In this document: positions 1 through 13,261 of the stretch, piece after piece | Position numbering within the stretch: position 1 is the stretch's first letter | Layout of the letters: each line of letters opens with the position of its first letter | Source of the DNA: Coniella vitis | Taxonomy: Eukaryota; Ascomycota; Sordariomycetes; Diaporthales; Schizoparmaceae | Reading direction: 5' to 3' | Assembly: GCA_011317545.1 (NCBI GenBank) | Contig: WUJK01000012.1 | Location: forward strand, 633,001 to 697,000 | Length of the DNA stretch: 64,000 nt | Made by a program: the position numbers and the translations under genes | The notes under the pieces: model-generated | Database searches by the model: none | The model's input: the letters and a program-made list of their open reading frames with translations, nothing else | What the model was told of the DNA's origin: nothing

Positions 1-157
1 GAATTCGAACCCGCCCCTTGTCATTGTCACGGTTCACTATCAAAACTTCACGCCCGTCATTATTGGCTCGGATCCCCAATCCCCTGTACTAGGTACTGCA
101 TAGTACTTATTATGATCCATGGGATCGAGCCCATGTACGTCGGCTCTGGCGGGCTTT

Positions 158-223
<66 letters not shown>

Positions 224-914
224 GCTTATCACATTTTAGAACCGCGTGTATCCGATAAACCACCAAGATGATTCGGGGGAGAACACCAAAGAAAGGCTGT
301 TTATCTGGATATCCTCGCTAAACACAAACACTACATTCTTATCTATGACTGCAGATACAAGCCAGGTCACTACTAGGTAACCAGCCCTCGAGAGATATAG
401 CCTATGGGCGCCATGGAGAGAATGATCCGAAGATCGGGACTATGGGAATCAATTCAGAAGTTCCACTGCGCTGAGTGTCGGCAAGCGCAAAACAAGGCTC
501 GCTTAACGTACGATGTACGCGAGTGGTCCTCGCCAGTCTGTTTTCCTGGTCACACGGCGCCAGGCTCTGTTGTCGTACTATGTACACAGGAAAATAGACT
601 TTCTGGATATGCACGGTGCCTAGTCATGATGATGAGAAGCCCAACAGCCGCCCACCCTCCCGACGGATCGACGCGGGAACACGCCATGGCTCCTTCGCAT
701 GGTGCCTAGGATGAACTTCCAAGACGAGTTTCAACTTGACGAGCCAAACGAGTAACATCCGAATGATAACCCTTGTTGGATAATTGATATTCTTTTCCAA
801 GATAGCCTCTTATCTCTTCTGTACATTCATCCACCATGACTCTGGGTATTCTAACATGACACAGCCTCTATAAACTCTTGTTCCGTCTGGAATTCTGTAC
901 AATGTGGCGCGTTT
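1..914. other. Gene-free left edge with a long poly-T tract
   Basis: No convincing coding region is seen. The stretch carries a very long T homopolymer (164-220), a GTAC-rich palindromic cluster at 86-106, and an exact GTACTATGTAC at 575-585. The right part (about 700-914) should hold the 3' untranslated region of the RRP5 gene, which ends at 915 on the minus strand. Confidence 0.6.
164..220. repeat. Homopolymer of 57 T residues
   Basis: An uninterrupted run of T on the plus strand, equivalent to poly-A on the minus strand, far longer than any other homopolymer in the window. It could be the tail of an old retroposed sequence, a microsatellite, or a sequencing or assembly artefact. No target-site duplication is evident in the adjacent bases. 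Confidence 0.9.
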
Positions 915-3900
915 CTACTCGTCCTCCCCTGCCTTGGCAGCCTTCTTCCTCGCCTCGGCATCGCGAGCCCACTCCTTGGCCTTGGCACTGACCCGCTCGC
1001 GGCTCTTTGCATCGCCATTCTCCTCCTCCCACTTGGCCCAGCGCTGGAACCAGCCCTTTGCCTTGTGCGGCTTGAGACCCTTGGTCTTGAGCCCGCGCTC
1101 AAACACCCCGCGCACAGCCGTCGCATCCGCAACCTCCTTCTTGCCGCTGGCGGCACCGCTGGCGTTCTTCTTAGCCGCCGCGTGCGCCGAAATTTCCAGG
1201 TCAAGCAGCTGGTTCCACAGGTCGAACTTCTTGGGGTACGCCGACAGCAGACCCTCAAACATGGTCCGCCCGCGTTCTTGGTCTCCGCTGGCGGAGCGGA
1301 ACTCGAGCGCCGCGAATTTGGTCATGAGCGACACGTGTGTGTGGGGCGGGAGAGCCTGTGTCGCGCGGGGCAGCAGCTGGCGTGCGCGTTCGGCGTCCTG
1401 GACCGTGTTGTGCAGGAAGTGGGCGTAGTTGGTCCAGACGGAGGGGGCTTTGGCACCAAACTTCTTGGTCATGTTTTGGAAGAGCTCATCGGCCTTCTGT
1501 AAAAGCGGGAAGAAAACGTATTGTGTCAGTGTATTGAGTTTGTCGTAAATGTACGAATGGGAAAAGGTAAGTATAGTGGGTTTGGAGGAGGGGTTGTTAT
1601 ACGTACCTCTTGCTTGCCAGTCTTGATGTAAATCGTCGTTAGTCGCTCGTGCACGACCTGCTCGTCATTGTACTGACAGGCCCGCTTAAAGACCTCGTCA
1701 AGAGTCTCGTCCGTGCCGTAGGCGTTCTCCATGTTGAGGTAGGCGGTCCAGACGTTGAGCTTCTCGGCCTCCTCGCGGATGTTGATTGTCTTGAGCGCGC
1801 GGTCGGCGATCTCGCGGGCCTTGGAGGCTTCGCTGACTTGCAGGTGGAAAGCCATGTACTGTATCCACAGCTCAGACGAGTCGGGCTGTCCCAGCAAGAG
1901 CCTCTCAAAGTCGCCTGCGTTTTGGGGTCCGTTGGTATCGAGCTGAGCTGTGCGGTCCACCAAGATCTCGGGCTTTCTCTTCTTCTTTTTCTTCTTGTCT
2001 TTGTCGTCGCCTTCGCTGGCTTCTGCCTCGGACTCGTCACCGGCTTCGTCAAGAGCACCGCCAGACCAGTCAAAGCCGCCAACGTTCAGACCTTCGGCAG
2101 CATCAGCATCTAGCATCTCTTCATCTTCATTGTCACCTTCCTCTTCCGAGTCATCTTGGTTATCGGTTCCGCGAATGATAATCTCGGGAGCATCTTGGAA
2201 GATCTGGTCCTCGTCGCTAGCCTCGTCCTCATCCTCAGAGCCGAGGAGAGCTCCGGCAGCATCGTCCGAGTCATCCATATCCTCATCAGACTCCTCGTCC
2301 TCAAAATATGAGGGCTTGAGGCCAAAGCTGATCTTCTTCTTCTCGAGGTCAATCTTCATGATGCGGGCCTTGACAACATCGCCAGGGCTGTACAGCTTCT
2401 TGGCATCCTTAACGCGCTTCTCGGCCATCTCGCTCCTGTGGCACAGACCGCTGACATTTGCGCTGCCATCAATGACAATGAAAGCGCCAAACTCTTCAAC
2501 AGCACGCACCTTGCCAGTGACAATCTGGCCCTCGGTGAAGTCGGACAGTGTCTTCGGTGGCACATACTCCTTGTCGACAATCGAGGACTTGAGACTCATG
2601 TTTACCTGACCAGCAGTCACATCAACGGCAATCACACGACCCTTGACGAGCTGGTCAACACGGAAGCTCTGCTTCCAGTCCTTCAGGAATGAGTCAGACA
2701 GGTCTGAGATCTTGACGAAAGCAGTGACGTGACCGCCCAGGTTGATGAAGAGACCTTGGTCCGCAACATTCTTGACAAACCCCCGAATGATCTCGCCGTT
2801 CTTGAGCCCGGACACGGTGGTGACCTCGGGGTCCTTAACTGGCAAGTTCGAGTTGAGGACACGAGATGGTCGGGTAGACAGGCGCAGCTTCTTATTGCTT
2901 GCATCCACGTCGATGACTGCAACACGAATAATCTCGTTCTTGTTGTGCTTCTTGGGCTTGGCCTCATCGTAGTCATCTTCAAGATCGGCAAGATGTACAG
3001 GTCCAGACACTTCTTCGCTGAGCTGCACTATGATCTGGCGATCGCTGACCTTGGTGATCTTTCCCGGCAAAACCAAACCCTTCTTCACCGTATCCCATGT
3101 TATGGTGTTTGATGAGTCGGAGGATCGAGCTGTGAGGTCCAGTCGGCCCTGCGATGCGTCCACTGCCTTGACACGCACTTGCAGGGCGGAACCAACAGGG
3201 AAACTAGCAGAGGGGTTGCTGAGTAGGGACAGATCGTCAGACGCGTCGCTGATGGCCATTCTTCCACGCACAGAGGGCGACAGGTTGATCCATAGACAAT
3301 TTGTCTTGATATTGTTGACAAAGCCCACCCACTCAGAACCAGCCTCAATCTGGTTGAGCGACAGTACGTCTGGTTCGCCGTCTTCCTTGAGGTCGCTCGG
3401 CTTGGCAGACAGCTCAATCAACGCATGTGTCGAGCGGTGCGAAATAGGCAGGAAACGGTGGTTTCTCGCGTCGTGAACGCCAATGACCTTGACCTTTATG
3501 ACCTGGTTGGGTCTGAACTTTTGCAAGGGGTTCTTGGGATTGCGGATCTCAGTCCAAGAGTCAAAGACTTGCGATACGTCGACACGGCCCTGGATGTTAT
3601 CAGCAAGCAAGACATTGAGCTGCGTGCTCTTGATCGACACAACCTTGGCCTTGATGACCTTGCCCACAGAAATATCGTCTTCAGTCTTGATCGAGTCATC
3701 CACAGGGTTCTCAACGGGCTTAGACGCAGACTTGGGTTTGGCGACCTTGTCTTCCTTGGCGTCTGCGACCGATGGGATGGCCACAACCGCCCGCGAGTGC
3801 TCCCTATCCACTGAAACAATCTTGACAGATATTGACTGTAGCTTGTGCATACCAAAGTCGGTTTCTTTCTGCTTCTCCTGGGGTATCATGGCCACAGGCA

Positions 3901-6516
3901 GCAGTGCTGTGAGGTTGCCACCAAATTGCACAAAGACGGCGGTAGGGGTGATGTTCCTGACGAATCCGTGAACGAGCTGTCCAGCTTTGGCGTCTTGCCA
4001 TGATGAAAGCAACTTGCCCTCCTTTGCCGCAGTGACCAAGCTTGGCTTCATGGTCACCGTCAGAGACCGACGGCCTTCGTTCTTTTCCAGAACTGCCAGA
4101 TCGCTCAGAGTTTGTCCGACGTGGATTCTCTTGAGTGCGGCTCGATCTTTTGCAGCGGATTTGTCGGTCAACTGGCCAACAGTAAGGACGGCCTTCAGCA
4201 AGCTGCCCTCAAGTTCCACAAAAGCATCGTCCTCGGTCTTCTGGCTTACTTTGCCAGAGACCAAGTCGCCAACGTTGAGCTTCTTCAGGGCCAGCTGCTT
4301 GTCCATGCCGAATGCTGCAGGGTCTTTGCAGGAAACAATCAACCTCTTGGCCTCAGCGTCCACCTCAATCACATGCACGTTGACAACCTGGCCTTGGCGG
4401 AAGTGCTCCTTCGGGTCACTGATGTATGCCTCACTCATCTCAGAGAGTGGAAGGAAACCACGCAAGTGACCATAGAACTGAACCACAGCACCATTTTGGA
4501 GGACGTTCATGATGGTGCCGAGGACCTGGATGCCGACTGCTACATCGCCAAAAGACTTGATGGGCTTTTCCTCGGAGTTGACCAGCGTCTTCTTGAGCGT
4601 TAGGCGGAGTTGGCGCTTGGAGGAATTGAACGACAAAACACGCGCTTTGACCTTCATGCCTTCCCGGAACTTCTTCTCTGGATGCTGCAGGCGAACATCG
4701 GAAAGGTGCATCTCAGGAACCAGTCCAGATATCCCCTCGGCAAGCTTGACAATAAGCCCGTGAACGCCGTTTTCGCCAACAATCAGCTTCTCAATCACAC
4801 CGTTGACAACGTCACCTACAGGGACATCCTCGATGCGCAAAAACGGTTGCTCAAGGACAGTCTTCTCGAACGACAGCAGGAAATACCCATCAAAGGCGTT
4901 GTATCCCACAACACGACCCCGATGCTTGGATCCCACCTTGAATGGGCCACTAGTTTCATACAGGCCGTCAACCTTTCCATCCTTGACTCGAGAAATGTGG
5001 ACAAAACCGGGAATGCCCTCGATTCCCACATCAACGAAAAGACCAATGTCAGCCTCTACTTGCTTGACAGTGCACTCATCGACAAATGAAGATATCGGGA
5101 GCACTTCCAGCGGCTTCTTCCTCTCCTGACCCGTCTTGGCGCTTACGCTCTCGAGAGACTTGACATGTTCCAGGACAGAAATGCCCAGTTTTGGCTTCTT
5201 TGCTTCTGGGAAGGTGCAAATGACCCTTGCCTTGAGCTTCGAGCCGACTTTGTACTTGGTAACTAGGTCGACGCCATTCGGGCCAAGGCCTGAGTGGATG
5301 TGGTCGGCGGTAACATCGAGGTGGCCCATCACCTTGCCGATAAGACCTCGTTCAGTCGTCTCGGATACGAGCACCTCGACGGCCGTTCCCGGCACAAATG
5401 TGTTGATAGTGGTGGCTTCGGAGGGAAGATTCTTGACGCTGCCAAGTCTATCCTTCTTTGTTGACAACTGGACGACCTTTTTGTTGGCGCTCAACCCCGT
5501 CGAAATACACAAAAATATGTTGCCTGGTTGTAACCGACTCGCGCTAATGCTAGAATCGGCTTCTTTCTTGGGCATGAAACCGCTTAGCTTGGACCCAGAT
5601 ATGCCCAGGTCCATGACGTATCCGTGATCTTCCACACTACCAATAGATGCCATGATCGTGCTGTTCGCGACAACCTCCTGCGTCGACAGGGTCGAATTGG
5701 CGTCTTCTGGTCGTAGGGACAGCTCTATCCGCCTCTTTGCTTTGCTCGGCAGCGCGGCACCATCCTCTACTGTCGACACAACATATGCTCGGAGGTATTG
5801 GCCGACTTCGAAAAGCTCCTTCAAGTCAACGTCTTGAGCTTGTGAGTCGTCTTCTTCCGTGTCTTCGGATGCTGCAGCCTCTTCGATGCGCTTTGTAAGG
5901 GCTGGGGAAATGGCAGTGATCGAGACGTGACCGAGTAGGTTGTTTGGAAGGGCGAGAACAAGTTCCAGGTCGTTGATTTCATAAACCTGACCGAGCACCA
6001 GCGATCCTTTTACGAGTCGCTATTTGAAAAAGTCAGCTGCAATCAGGCATGCAAATTGCGCAAAGGTATGGCGCATACCTTATAGTTCAGACCCTCAATT
6101 CTGACAGCATCTTCGTCACGAGCCGCCTTGTCTGACTTCTTGCCTTCCTTGCCCTCTTTGCCGTTGGACTTGCGCTTCTTCTTCTTTGACTCCTTGTCTC
6201 CCTTCTTCTCGGACTTTGCAGTCTCTTCCTCGAAAAGCGCATCGCGCTTCGCTTCTATCGTAATTTGTTTGTGCTCGAGAGGAGTCAGGACGCTGCCGCC
6301 GCCGCGAGGGAAAAGAGGCTCTTCATCTTTGAGCGTCGCAATGGCCGGGGTCGACGAGACAGGCTTCTCGGTTGTCTTTGAGCTCTTGGAATCTCCACTC
6401 TTGGCTGGCTTCTCTGACTTTGCCTTCTTGGAGGGTCTCGTGTCGCTGGCGGGCTTCACATCTTTGGTGGCGGTGGTGTTGGCGGACGGTGCGCCCTTTC
6501 TCTTGAGAGCGCTCAT
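915..6516 (-). CDS. rrp5: rRNA biogenesis protein RRP5
   Basis: Nucleolar factor needed for pre-rRNA cleavage and assembly of both ribosomal subunits. Model: complement(join(915..1496,1607..6019,6079..6516)), 1810 aa, close to the usual fungal Rrp5 length. The N-terminus (residues 1-146) is lysine-rich and basic. Residues about 150-1380 are a long array of S1 RNA-binding repeats. An acidic Asp/Glu linker with a lysine run follows (about 1390-1500). The last 300 residues are HAT-type helical repeats with aromatic and leucine spacing (for example ELWIQYMAFHLQ). Start is the ATG at 6516, just before a basic tail. Intron 1 (6020-6078) starts GTATGC and joins LNYK to RLVKGSLVLGQV, the conserved entry to the S1 array. 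Intron 2 (1497-1606) starts GTACGT and falls inside the HAT region. It is head to head with the gene starting at 6996 (479 bp apart), so they may share a promoter. Identity is very likely; intron borders are inferred from sequence. Confidence 0.95.
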
Positions 6517-6995
6517 GGTAACATATGGAGGGGGGTTTTCGTGCTTCCGCTCAGTGCAGGATGAGCTGGAAGGTTGATGGTAGCACGATTCACAGGGTGA
6601 CTTGAGGGTCGCAAAGTGTATATACAAAACCCACACCAAAGTCCATACAAACTACCTAGCAGACATTAGAAAAAAATTCAGGATCAGGCAGGGATGTGCA
6701 TTATCGATAAGCATACATGCTCGGCGGCAGGCATCTAGCGGAACCCCACTGTTGACATGCAGGTGCAGGGAGCCAGGGAGTTCGGCTCTATTGAATGCAT
6801 GTGCTACTACGTATGACACCAAAGACAGTCCGTCAGTTGCAGTTGTGGGCACTGATAAAGGCAGCCAGAACACGGGACGCTTCCACAAAGCGCCCAACAA
6901 GGACTGACTTCTTCCTCTTTCAGCACGCGACGATGTAATATTTCACGACTTCGTTTCTGCTGCGTGTTTAATCTTCAGCAACCCAATATCTCATC
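6517..6995. promoter_or_regulatory. Divergent promoter between RRP5 and the YML020W-like gene
   Basis: This 479-bp space separates two start codons pointing away from each other, so it must hold both promoters and both 5' leaders. No canonical TATA box is obvious. An ATCGATAA element lies near 6701. Shared regulation is an inference from the arrangement only. Confidence 0.6.
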
Positions 6996-9874
6996 ATGGG
7001 CCCTAGAAAGCGCTTCCGGCAGGGGAAGGCTGCTGCCCCGTCGAATCCCACTCCGGCTCCGACTCCGCTACAGCCCAGTCAAGCAACCACGACGTCACAA
7101 GTTTCGTCCCTGTCTGCTGCATCAGAGCCGTCCACCCAAACAACAACGCCGTCAATGGCCAGGAGGGTCTCTGACAAGGTGGTTCCACCGCTGCAGCTGG
7201 AGCCGAGCAGCACTTCAGCCGGAAGTAGTAATATCCATGGGCAGGATTCCAAGGCAGTACGCTCTATTCCAGCGCAAAGTGACCAAGATGTGGTCGCAGA
7301 TCCACGACTAACTTCGGCGTACTTTCTTGCAGGTACAAAAGACGACGAGCTGGTACGGCTCATTATCGCGCAAATCTACTGCTTCCTTATCAATACAACG
7401 AGAAACTATCAAGGGGAGTCCCCTCAAAGCTGGCTCTACCCCTGATTTCCACCGCTACGACCTGAAGCGGACCGCCGACACGGCGAGTCTGAGTGGGGCG
7501 AGTCAAGCCTCGGTCAACGCATCCAGCATGCCGCCCTCTTCTGGCGCCGAGGCTCCCGCCGCGAATGCTCTAGGTACGAATTCGAACGACTTACAAGCCG
7601 AAAATAGTGAAGTCGCCGAGAATACAAGAAAAAGCCTAGATGGCCATGCAACACAGGGTATAGATCGTACTAGTGGCACGGAAGCAGAGGCACCTACATC
7701 AGATGCGTCGGCAGTTGAAGACAGTCCCCAGCAGCAGGTGGCTTCCTCGGGATGGTTAGGGGGTTGGTTTGCTCGCGCACCATTGCCTGCGAGCACGACC
7801 AAAGATGATGCGAATCAGCCTACGATGCCTGCGCAGCCGGAGGTTGCCAAGCCGACTGAAGCCAGCCAACCCTCTCAAGAAGACATTGTACCCACGACAA
7901 CGACGGTGAAGACGAACACCGCAATCTCAAATGATCAAACAACACCTACCACGACCACTATACAGCCTACATCCTCGTGGCTGGGCTATCTATGGTCGAG
8001 CAAGGCTGCGCCGGAGGGCGAAAAAGCAGAGCCTTCCAAGACAACCGAGACTGTCGAGATCCTAGCGCCAGCACCAGAAGCCTTGCCAAAGAACGATGAA
8101 CCGTCAAATAATCTTGAACACGCGTCCAAGCCAACAGCAGGATCAACCTGGGCGTTCTGGTCCAGAGAGACACCTAAGACGCCTGGAGTACAGGAGCAGC
8201 CACCAGAGACCGGTGAATTGGCTGTTGTGGGCGACCGCTCGGAAAGACATCCTAAGAGGGCAAATTCGACGGATATGAAAGAAGATATCCAGCCGCCGAA
8301 GGAGGAGCCTTTGAAGGCCCAAACTGATAAGTCAAAGTCAAACAAGGACAAATTAAGCAAGCGCTTCAGCAGGGCTAGACCCCAGGGTACGGATCTAGAC
8401 AGTATACCGTCCCGTCCAGTAACGCCTCAACCAGATACCACTCAGAGCAAACCCGAGTCACCATCCAAGTCCAAGTCCAAAGCACCTGCAGCAACCCCAA
8501 AGCCCGCTCCTCCCAACCTTTTGCTACCTTCGTTTAAGGACACATATAGGATGAAAGAAAGCCCTTCGATATTGAAACAAATAACAACTTTCCTCATGAG
8601 AACCCAACAAAAACCGCCAAATCATGTCTTCCTTACAGAAGAGACACCCAAGATCAGGAAGGCTATAGCTATCGGAGTGCATGGCTTGTTTCCAGCTTCA
8701 TTTCTCCGCCCTATGATTGGCCAGCCCACAGGGACATCTATCAAGTTTGCAAATCACTGTGCAGAGAGTATTCGCAGATGGGCCGATGCACACGGGTGCG
8801 GTGACTGCGAGATTGAAAAAGTGGCCCTTGAAGGCGAGGGCAAGATTGACTTCCGCGTCACTAACCTCTGGTCTCTCCTTCAGAATTGGCTGGATCATAT
8901 TAAGGAAGCGGACCTTGTCATGATCGCGTGTCACTCCCAGGGAGTGCCAGTGTCAATGATGCTTTTGGAGAAATTAATAGACTGCGGTGCCATTGGTCAT
9001 GCCAAGGTCGGAGTATGTGCCATGGCGGGTGTTAATCTTGGCCCCTTTGCCGAGTATAAGAGTAGTATGGGCATATTGATGGGCTCTGCTGCCGAACTGT
9101 GGGAGTTTGCCAACTCCGAGAGCGAAGTATCAAAAAAGTATGAGTCAGCACTGAAGAAGGCACTACAATACGGTGTGCGCGTCTCTTATGTCGGGAGCAT
9201 TGATGACCAACTGGTCCCGATGGAGGTACGTCAACCCTTATCAGACACTCCGTCATGTGCCAAATATGCTGACCACTGACTGTGTTCCCACAGTCCGCTA
9301 TCTTTTCGCCAGTCAACCACCCATATGTGTACCGAGCTGTCTTTGTTGACGGCAGGATACACGCATCAGACTTTATCACTCACCTCGTGGGTTTCGCATG
9401 CAAGCTGCGCAATTTGGGTATTTCAGACCACGGTCTGATTCGCGAGCTATCTATGTCCCTGGCAGGAAGTCTCTATGGAGGCGAGGGCCATTCGCGGCTC
9501 TACGATGATGTCCAGGTCTACGAGTAAGTCACCAGGATTTCTCAAGTCTTCTATGCCGCAGTGCAAACCGCCAAGGTCAATAAAGACATATTGCTCATCA
9601 TTACATAACAAATAGCCTTGCAATATCCCACACTCTCGAAACAACAGACGTTGGCACCATCCCCTGCGAAATAGCAAGATACGAAGGCCTCACACAACCC
9701 AATCCTTTTGTCCTCCCATGGATTATGCGAGGCTTGCTCGAAGAGGACTTTGTCAAGACGGAGCTCAGCACCGAGACGGATCAGCTGTTGCAGCGCTTTG
9801 ACGATTGGAAACCCACGACGAAACCCCTGCAGAATGTCAAGTATCGATTAGAGGCTGTGCGGTCGAGGCTTTGA
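6996..9874 (+). CDS. YML020W-like protein with alpha/beta-hydrolase fold
   Basis: Model: join(6996..7256,7333..9225,9294..9523,9616..9874), 880 aa. Residues 1 to about 510 are low-complexity, rich in Ser, Thr, Pro, Gln and Lys, with two short Trp motifs (GWLGGWF and SSWLGYLW) that look like membrane- or partner-binding segments. The folded part starts near residue 515: a strand with GVHGLFP (G535), then a nucleophile-elbow-like CHSQG (S622), then a C-terminal part with NHPYVYRAVF and ETTDVGTIPCEI. This layout resembles the uncharacterised yeast protein YML020W and serine-hydrolase or lipase folds. I assign it from memory of the family, and activity is unproven. Introns: 7257-7332 (GTACGC, ACTAAC branch), 9226-9293 (GTACGT, CTGAC branch), 9524-9615 (GTAAGT). 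All three preserve frame. The first is needed because the upstream frame reaches a stop at 7445 while the SWYGSLSRKS segment lies in another frame. Confidence 0.82.
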
Positions 9875-11055
9875 TGGTAATTTGGTAAGCCTTGATGGCA
9901 GATTACCGGGTCTTGTTTCCCTCATTCTTGTGGAAGGGATAATTACTATTAGGGCAAGCGATCATTTTTGTGCTTTGATTTGGGTTTGCTTTACTTTTGT
10001 TCTTTTCGGGCAGAGAATCTGCTGCAAAAGTATCTCCTTCGCGTCCTTACGGGGCGTGTCTTGTTTGAAATAACCAGCCGCCGGGGTGTTCAAACTTGGG
10101 TAGCAGCAGTATAGCGGGCGTACTTTACTTGTGCAAGGCGTCGATTTCGGAAATGGGCCATACTCTTGGGCAACCCAGAGTGTTCAACATGGTTGTGATC
10201 AGGCAAACAAACAAACACACAAGAAAGAAGCCAGACACGCCCAGGGAAGCAGAGTCCACAAGATGGAAAACGGCTCCATGGCAATGGCACTGTAAATACT
10301 AATAAATGAGTACATAATATATATGCATCATCCCATGATACGGACCAAGCATTCAAAAACTAGGGATCCGCCACGTGTACTGGGCACATTCAAATAGTAT
10401 GGCCACGAACATGCCGCATTATCTACCTTTTCAAGTGCTTTGTATGCAACACTTTTCTCTTGAATATGGATTGGAATATACCCACGACGTGTTCGTGTTA
10501 TAATTTTGCATGTCTTGTGGTTTCCCGCATAGACGATATACCGAGGTACTTGAGCAGCTATCTATCTCTTTGAGGACGACATAGTATATGATATATCACA
10601 TGAGACTGGCCTTTTCGACTTCGTTTTGTCTCACTTTGGAGGGAAATGGTAACGAAAGGTTCGAAATGAAATGCTCGCTGCTTTCGTTCATGAATTACAC
10701 CATCGTAGCTTGTAATGAAATATACTAAAAATAAAAATAAAAGTCCAACCAACCCACCGGATGCATTCTCTCTGTGCTGTTTGCCTTCTCTCTTCTCGCT
10801 CTTTGTCCACTCCACTCCTCTTCGCCCGCGTCAAAAGTGCACACCATCGCTTTACTTGCTTTTCTCAATGCTTAATGTATATTCGCGTTGCGTTGCGTTT
10901 CGATGGTTTCTTCTAACGCTTGAATCTGTCCCGTCGAACCATATGCCTTCAAGCCTTACTCCGTCTGAAATGCCCCCGAAAAGTTCTCACCAGGCCTGGT
11001 AGCGAACCGGCCCCATTCTCTCGCAATTGATAGGTCGTCATATTAAGTGAGGTTA
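9875..11055. other. Convergent intergenic region
   Basis: This stretch lies between the 3' ends of the YML020W-like gene (+) and the FHA-RING gene (-). No coding region is supported. It contains AT-rich segments near 10310-10330 and 10725-10740 and should hold both 3' untranslated regions. Confidence 0.6.
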
Positions 11056-13133
11056 TTATGTCTCGACATCCATGCCTTCCACCACACCATTCAGGCTTTG
11101 TCTAACACCAGTAGAGGGAGCAGCGGCTATACGAGCTCCACTACCATCAAACACCCAAGGACCGGCATCGTTTCGCGGCGTGATTGGCCCTTCGTGGCCA
11201 TTGGTTGCTGCAATGCCACCGGTGCCTGGACTAGGGGTCCTCCGGGTATTGGGCGTGGCGGTAGGGATCGGCATGGGTGCCGACATGGCATGCGTGTTAT
11301 CGGCCGTCGAAGGCGTGCTCTCGTCACCGTCACTTGCTGCCGTGTCAGTCATGGCCACGTTGTCCGACGAGGCAGAAGCAGATGGGCCGTGCGTCTCGTC
11401 TAGAACGGTTATCACAGTCGCATTTGCAGGTCGCGGCCGGTCCATTGAGGTTCTTGATCTCTCGGCGGCTGTTGCTCGGGCTCGTTCCAAAGACGACCGT
11501 ATTCTGTCCATTGAGGGTCTTCCGGCTTCGACTAGGGCGGGCGGGTCCAAGCGAGGCTCTTTGGATTTGCTCTCATCAACGCTTCCATTGTCCTTGCTCT
11601 CCAGCTCGCCATTCATCTCCTCCCAGTCCTCGGGGTCTTCGACTTCGGCCTCGAGGTCGGCAGCCGCTCGGCAATTTGGGCAAATAAAAATTGGATAATT
11701 CGGACCGGATAGGAGGGCTCGAATGCACTTGAAATGCCACGTGTGCGAGCACGGTGCAACAAAAAGGCATTGGCAAGGCTGTACGTGACATGTCAGTACG
11801 CGCAGGATTCTGATGTTCAGTATGAATATGCTCTCTGAAAGCGACATACCGCGATCGAGTTGAGGCAAATGGAGCAGTCTTGCGAGTAATCCTTGCCTGA
11901 ACCTTCGCTTTTGGTCATGTTCCAAAGTCTCTTGTGCGAACTCATGCTATTTCGGAGCGAGAGAGGTAGAAGGGTCAGCATAAAGAAACCAATCGATGGT
12001 GCATATGTAAAGAACGGGTTGACGTACTTGAACTTGTTCAACTTGTTCTGCCAGCCACGGTTGAGCTCCAGTCGCATCTTGACGCAGCGGAAGATCATCT
12101 CCTCGCCCCCTTTGAAATCGATTCCAAGTTGAACGACATCTCCATCGTTGACAGGGAAGGGCTTAGATTCCTGCCCAGGAGGGCTAAGCCGTATGTGATT
12201 TAAAAAGGTGCCACTGCTGCTCTTGACGTCCTTGATGTACCATTTGCCATCCTCATACCAAAACTCGCAATGCCGGCGACTCACCACCTTTGACTTGAAG
12301 CCGACGGGCGCTGAAGAGGGCACATTGGTGGGCACAGCAGGCTGACTGTCCCGCTCGGAATAACGGCCGACCCGAATCACCTCCTGCCCAGTTGGCAGGG
12401 TTCGGGCGATAGGCGAGAAGTGGAGTGAGGGTCGCGAGCTTCGCGGGTCGACAAAGACGGAAAATCGAATCGAGGGAAGGATGCCAGCGAGGCCACTGCC
12501 ATCTTCGGCTCTGTTGCTCGTTGATGAAGTGGCCATGACAGAGCCTGTCGTCGCAGATCTAGAGCGCGTCATGCTGCGTCTGCTTGCCGCTGCCGACTCG
12601 TCGTGTAAATCCGAAGTTGTAACGGCAGTGCCAGGGGGCGGAGTGGCTCGTGCGAGTGGGTGGCTGGCCGCAGGCGGTAGTGGTATGTGATCTTGAAGAC
12701 CGTCAAGGATAGGACTCGATGGGTTAAGTGGGTGCGCCCAGTTTGAAACCAGGGTGAGGCGGTGCGAGCGGGATGTTGAGCGTTCGGCGTCAATGGCAGG
12801 AGCCGAGTTATTGGAAGGCGTGGTCGACGAGGTATTGTCGGAGGCAGACCGAGCAAGGCCAGGGGCAGTCCTGAAAGCAGAGGATGTAGGCGAAGTGGGC
12901 GAGCTGGTGTGGGTGGTGCTGTGATCGCGGGACAGCAAATGATTCTGAGTGTAGCTGCGCAGGTATGACAGGCCCCTCCTGGTTCTCGATGTCGATGAGG
13001 GCGGGCCGTCAGCGGTAATGGGTGCGTGGGCGTGGGCGTGAGACGCAGGCGAGGCTGGGTTACCGGCAGTGGCCAGGGAGAGGACGCCCGGTGAGAGGGA
13101 GGAGGCTGTCGCAGGAGCGGGCGAAGTAAACAT
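11056..13133 (-). CDS. dma1: Dma1-type FHA-RING E3 ubiquitin ligase
   Basis: Predicted ubiquitin ligase of the Dma/Chfr-like group, which in yeasts acts in the spindle-position checkpoint, septin behaviour and mitotic exit. Model: complement(join(11056..11778,11850..11946,12028..13133)), 641 aa. Residues 1 to about 220 are Ser/Thr/Pro-rich and disordered. An FHA phosphothreonine-binding domain follows at about 223-350, with the hallmarks VGRYSER, VSRRHCEFW and SSSGTFLNH. A RING-H2 domain follows with C393, C396, C411, H413, H416, C419, C434 and C437. The C-terminal 200 residues are again Ser/Thr/Pro-rich. Introns 11779-11849 and 11947-12027 have GTATGT and GTACGT donors. The second intron splits the RING after SICLNSIA, and joining restores the full zinc ligand series. 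The open frame extends to a GTG at 13145, but the first ATG is at 13133 and is taken as the start. Confidence 0.92.
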
Positions 13134-13241
13134 GACCTCGAGCACTGGGAACGGGGCAGGATGCTGCAGTGCAGTGTTTGTGCATGGAATGAAATGACGG
13201 TGGGTTTCGCAAGGTCAGACTGTTATGCTGGGCTGCTGGCC

Positions 13242-13261
13242 GGGCTGGGCTGGGCTGGGCT
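13242..13261. repeat. GGGCT pentanucleotide tandem repeat
   Basis: About four tandem copies of GGGCT, upstream of the Dma1 start codon and probably in its promoter or 5' leader. Confidence 0.85.

Noticed and set aside
1..20. A T-arm-like sequence (complement of TTCGAACCC) suggesting a minus-strand tRNA cut by the window edge
   Set aside because: No matching anticodon arm or D-arm is found in the adjacent bases, so the resemblance is too weak.
13134..13145. A GTG start extending the Dma1 protein by four residues
   Set aside because: Nuclear genes start at ATG; the in-frame ATG at 13133 is adequate.
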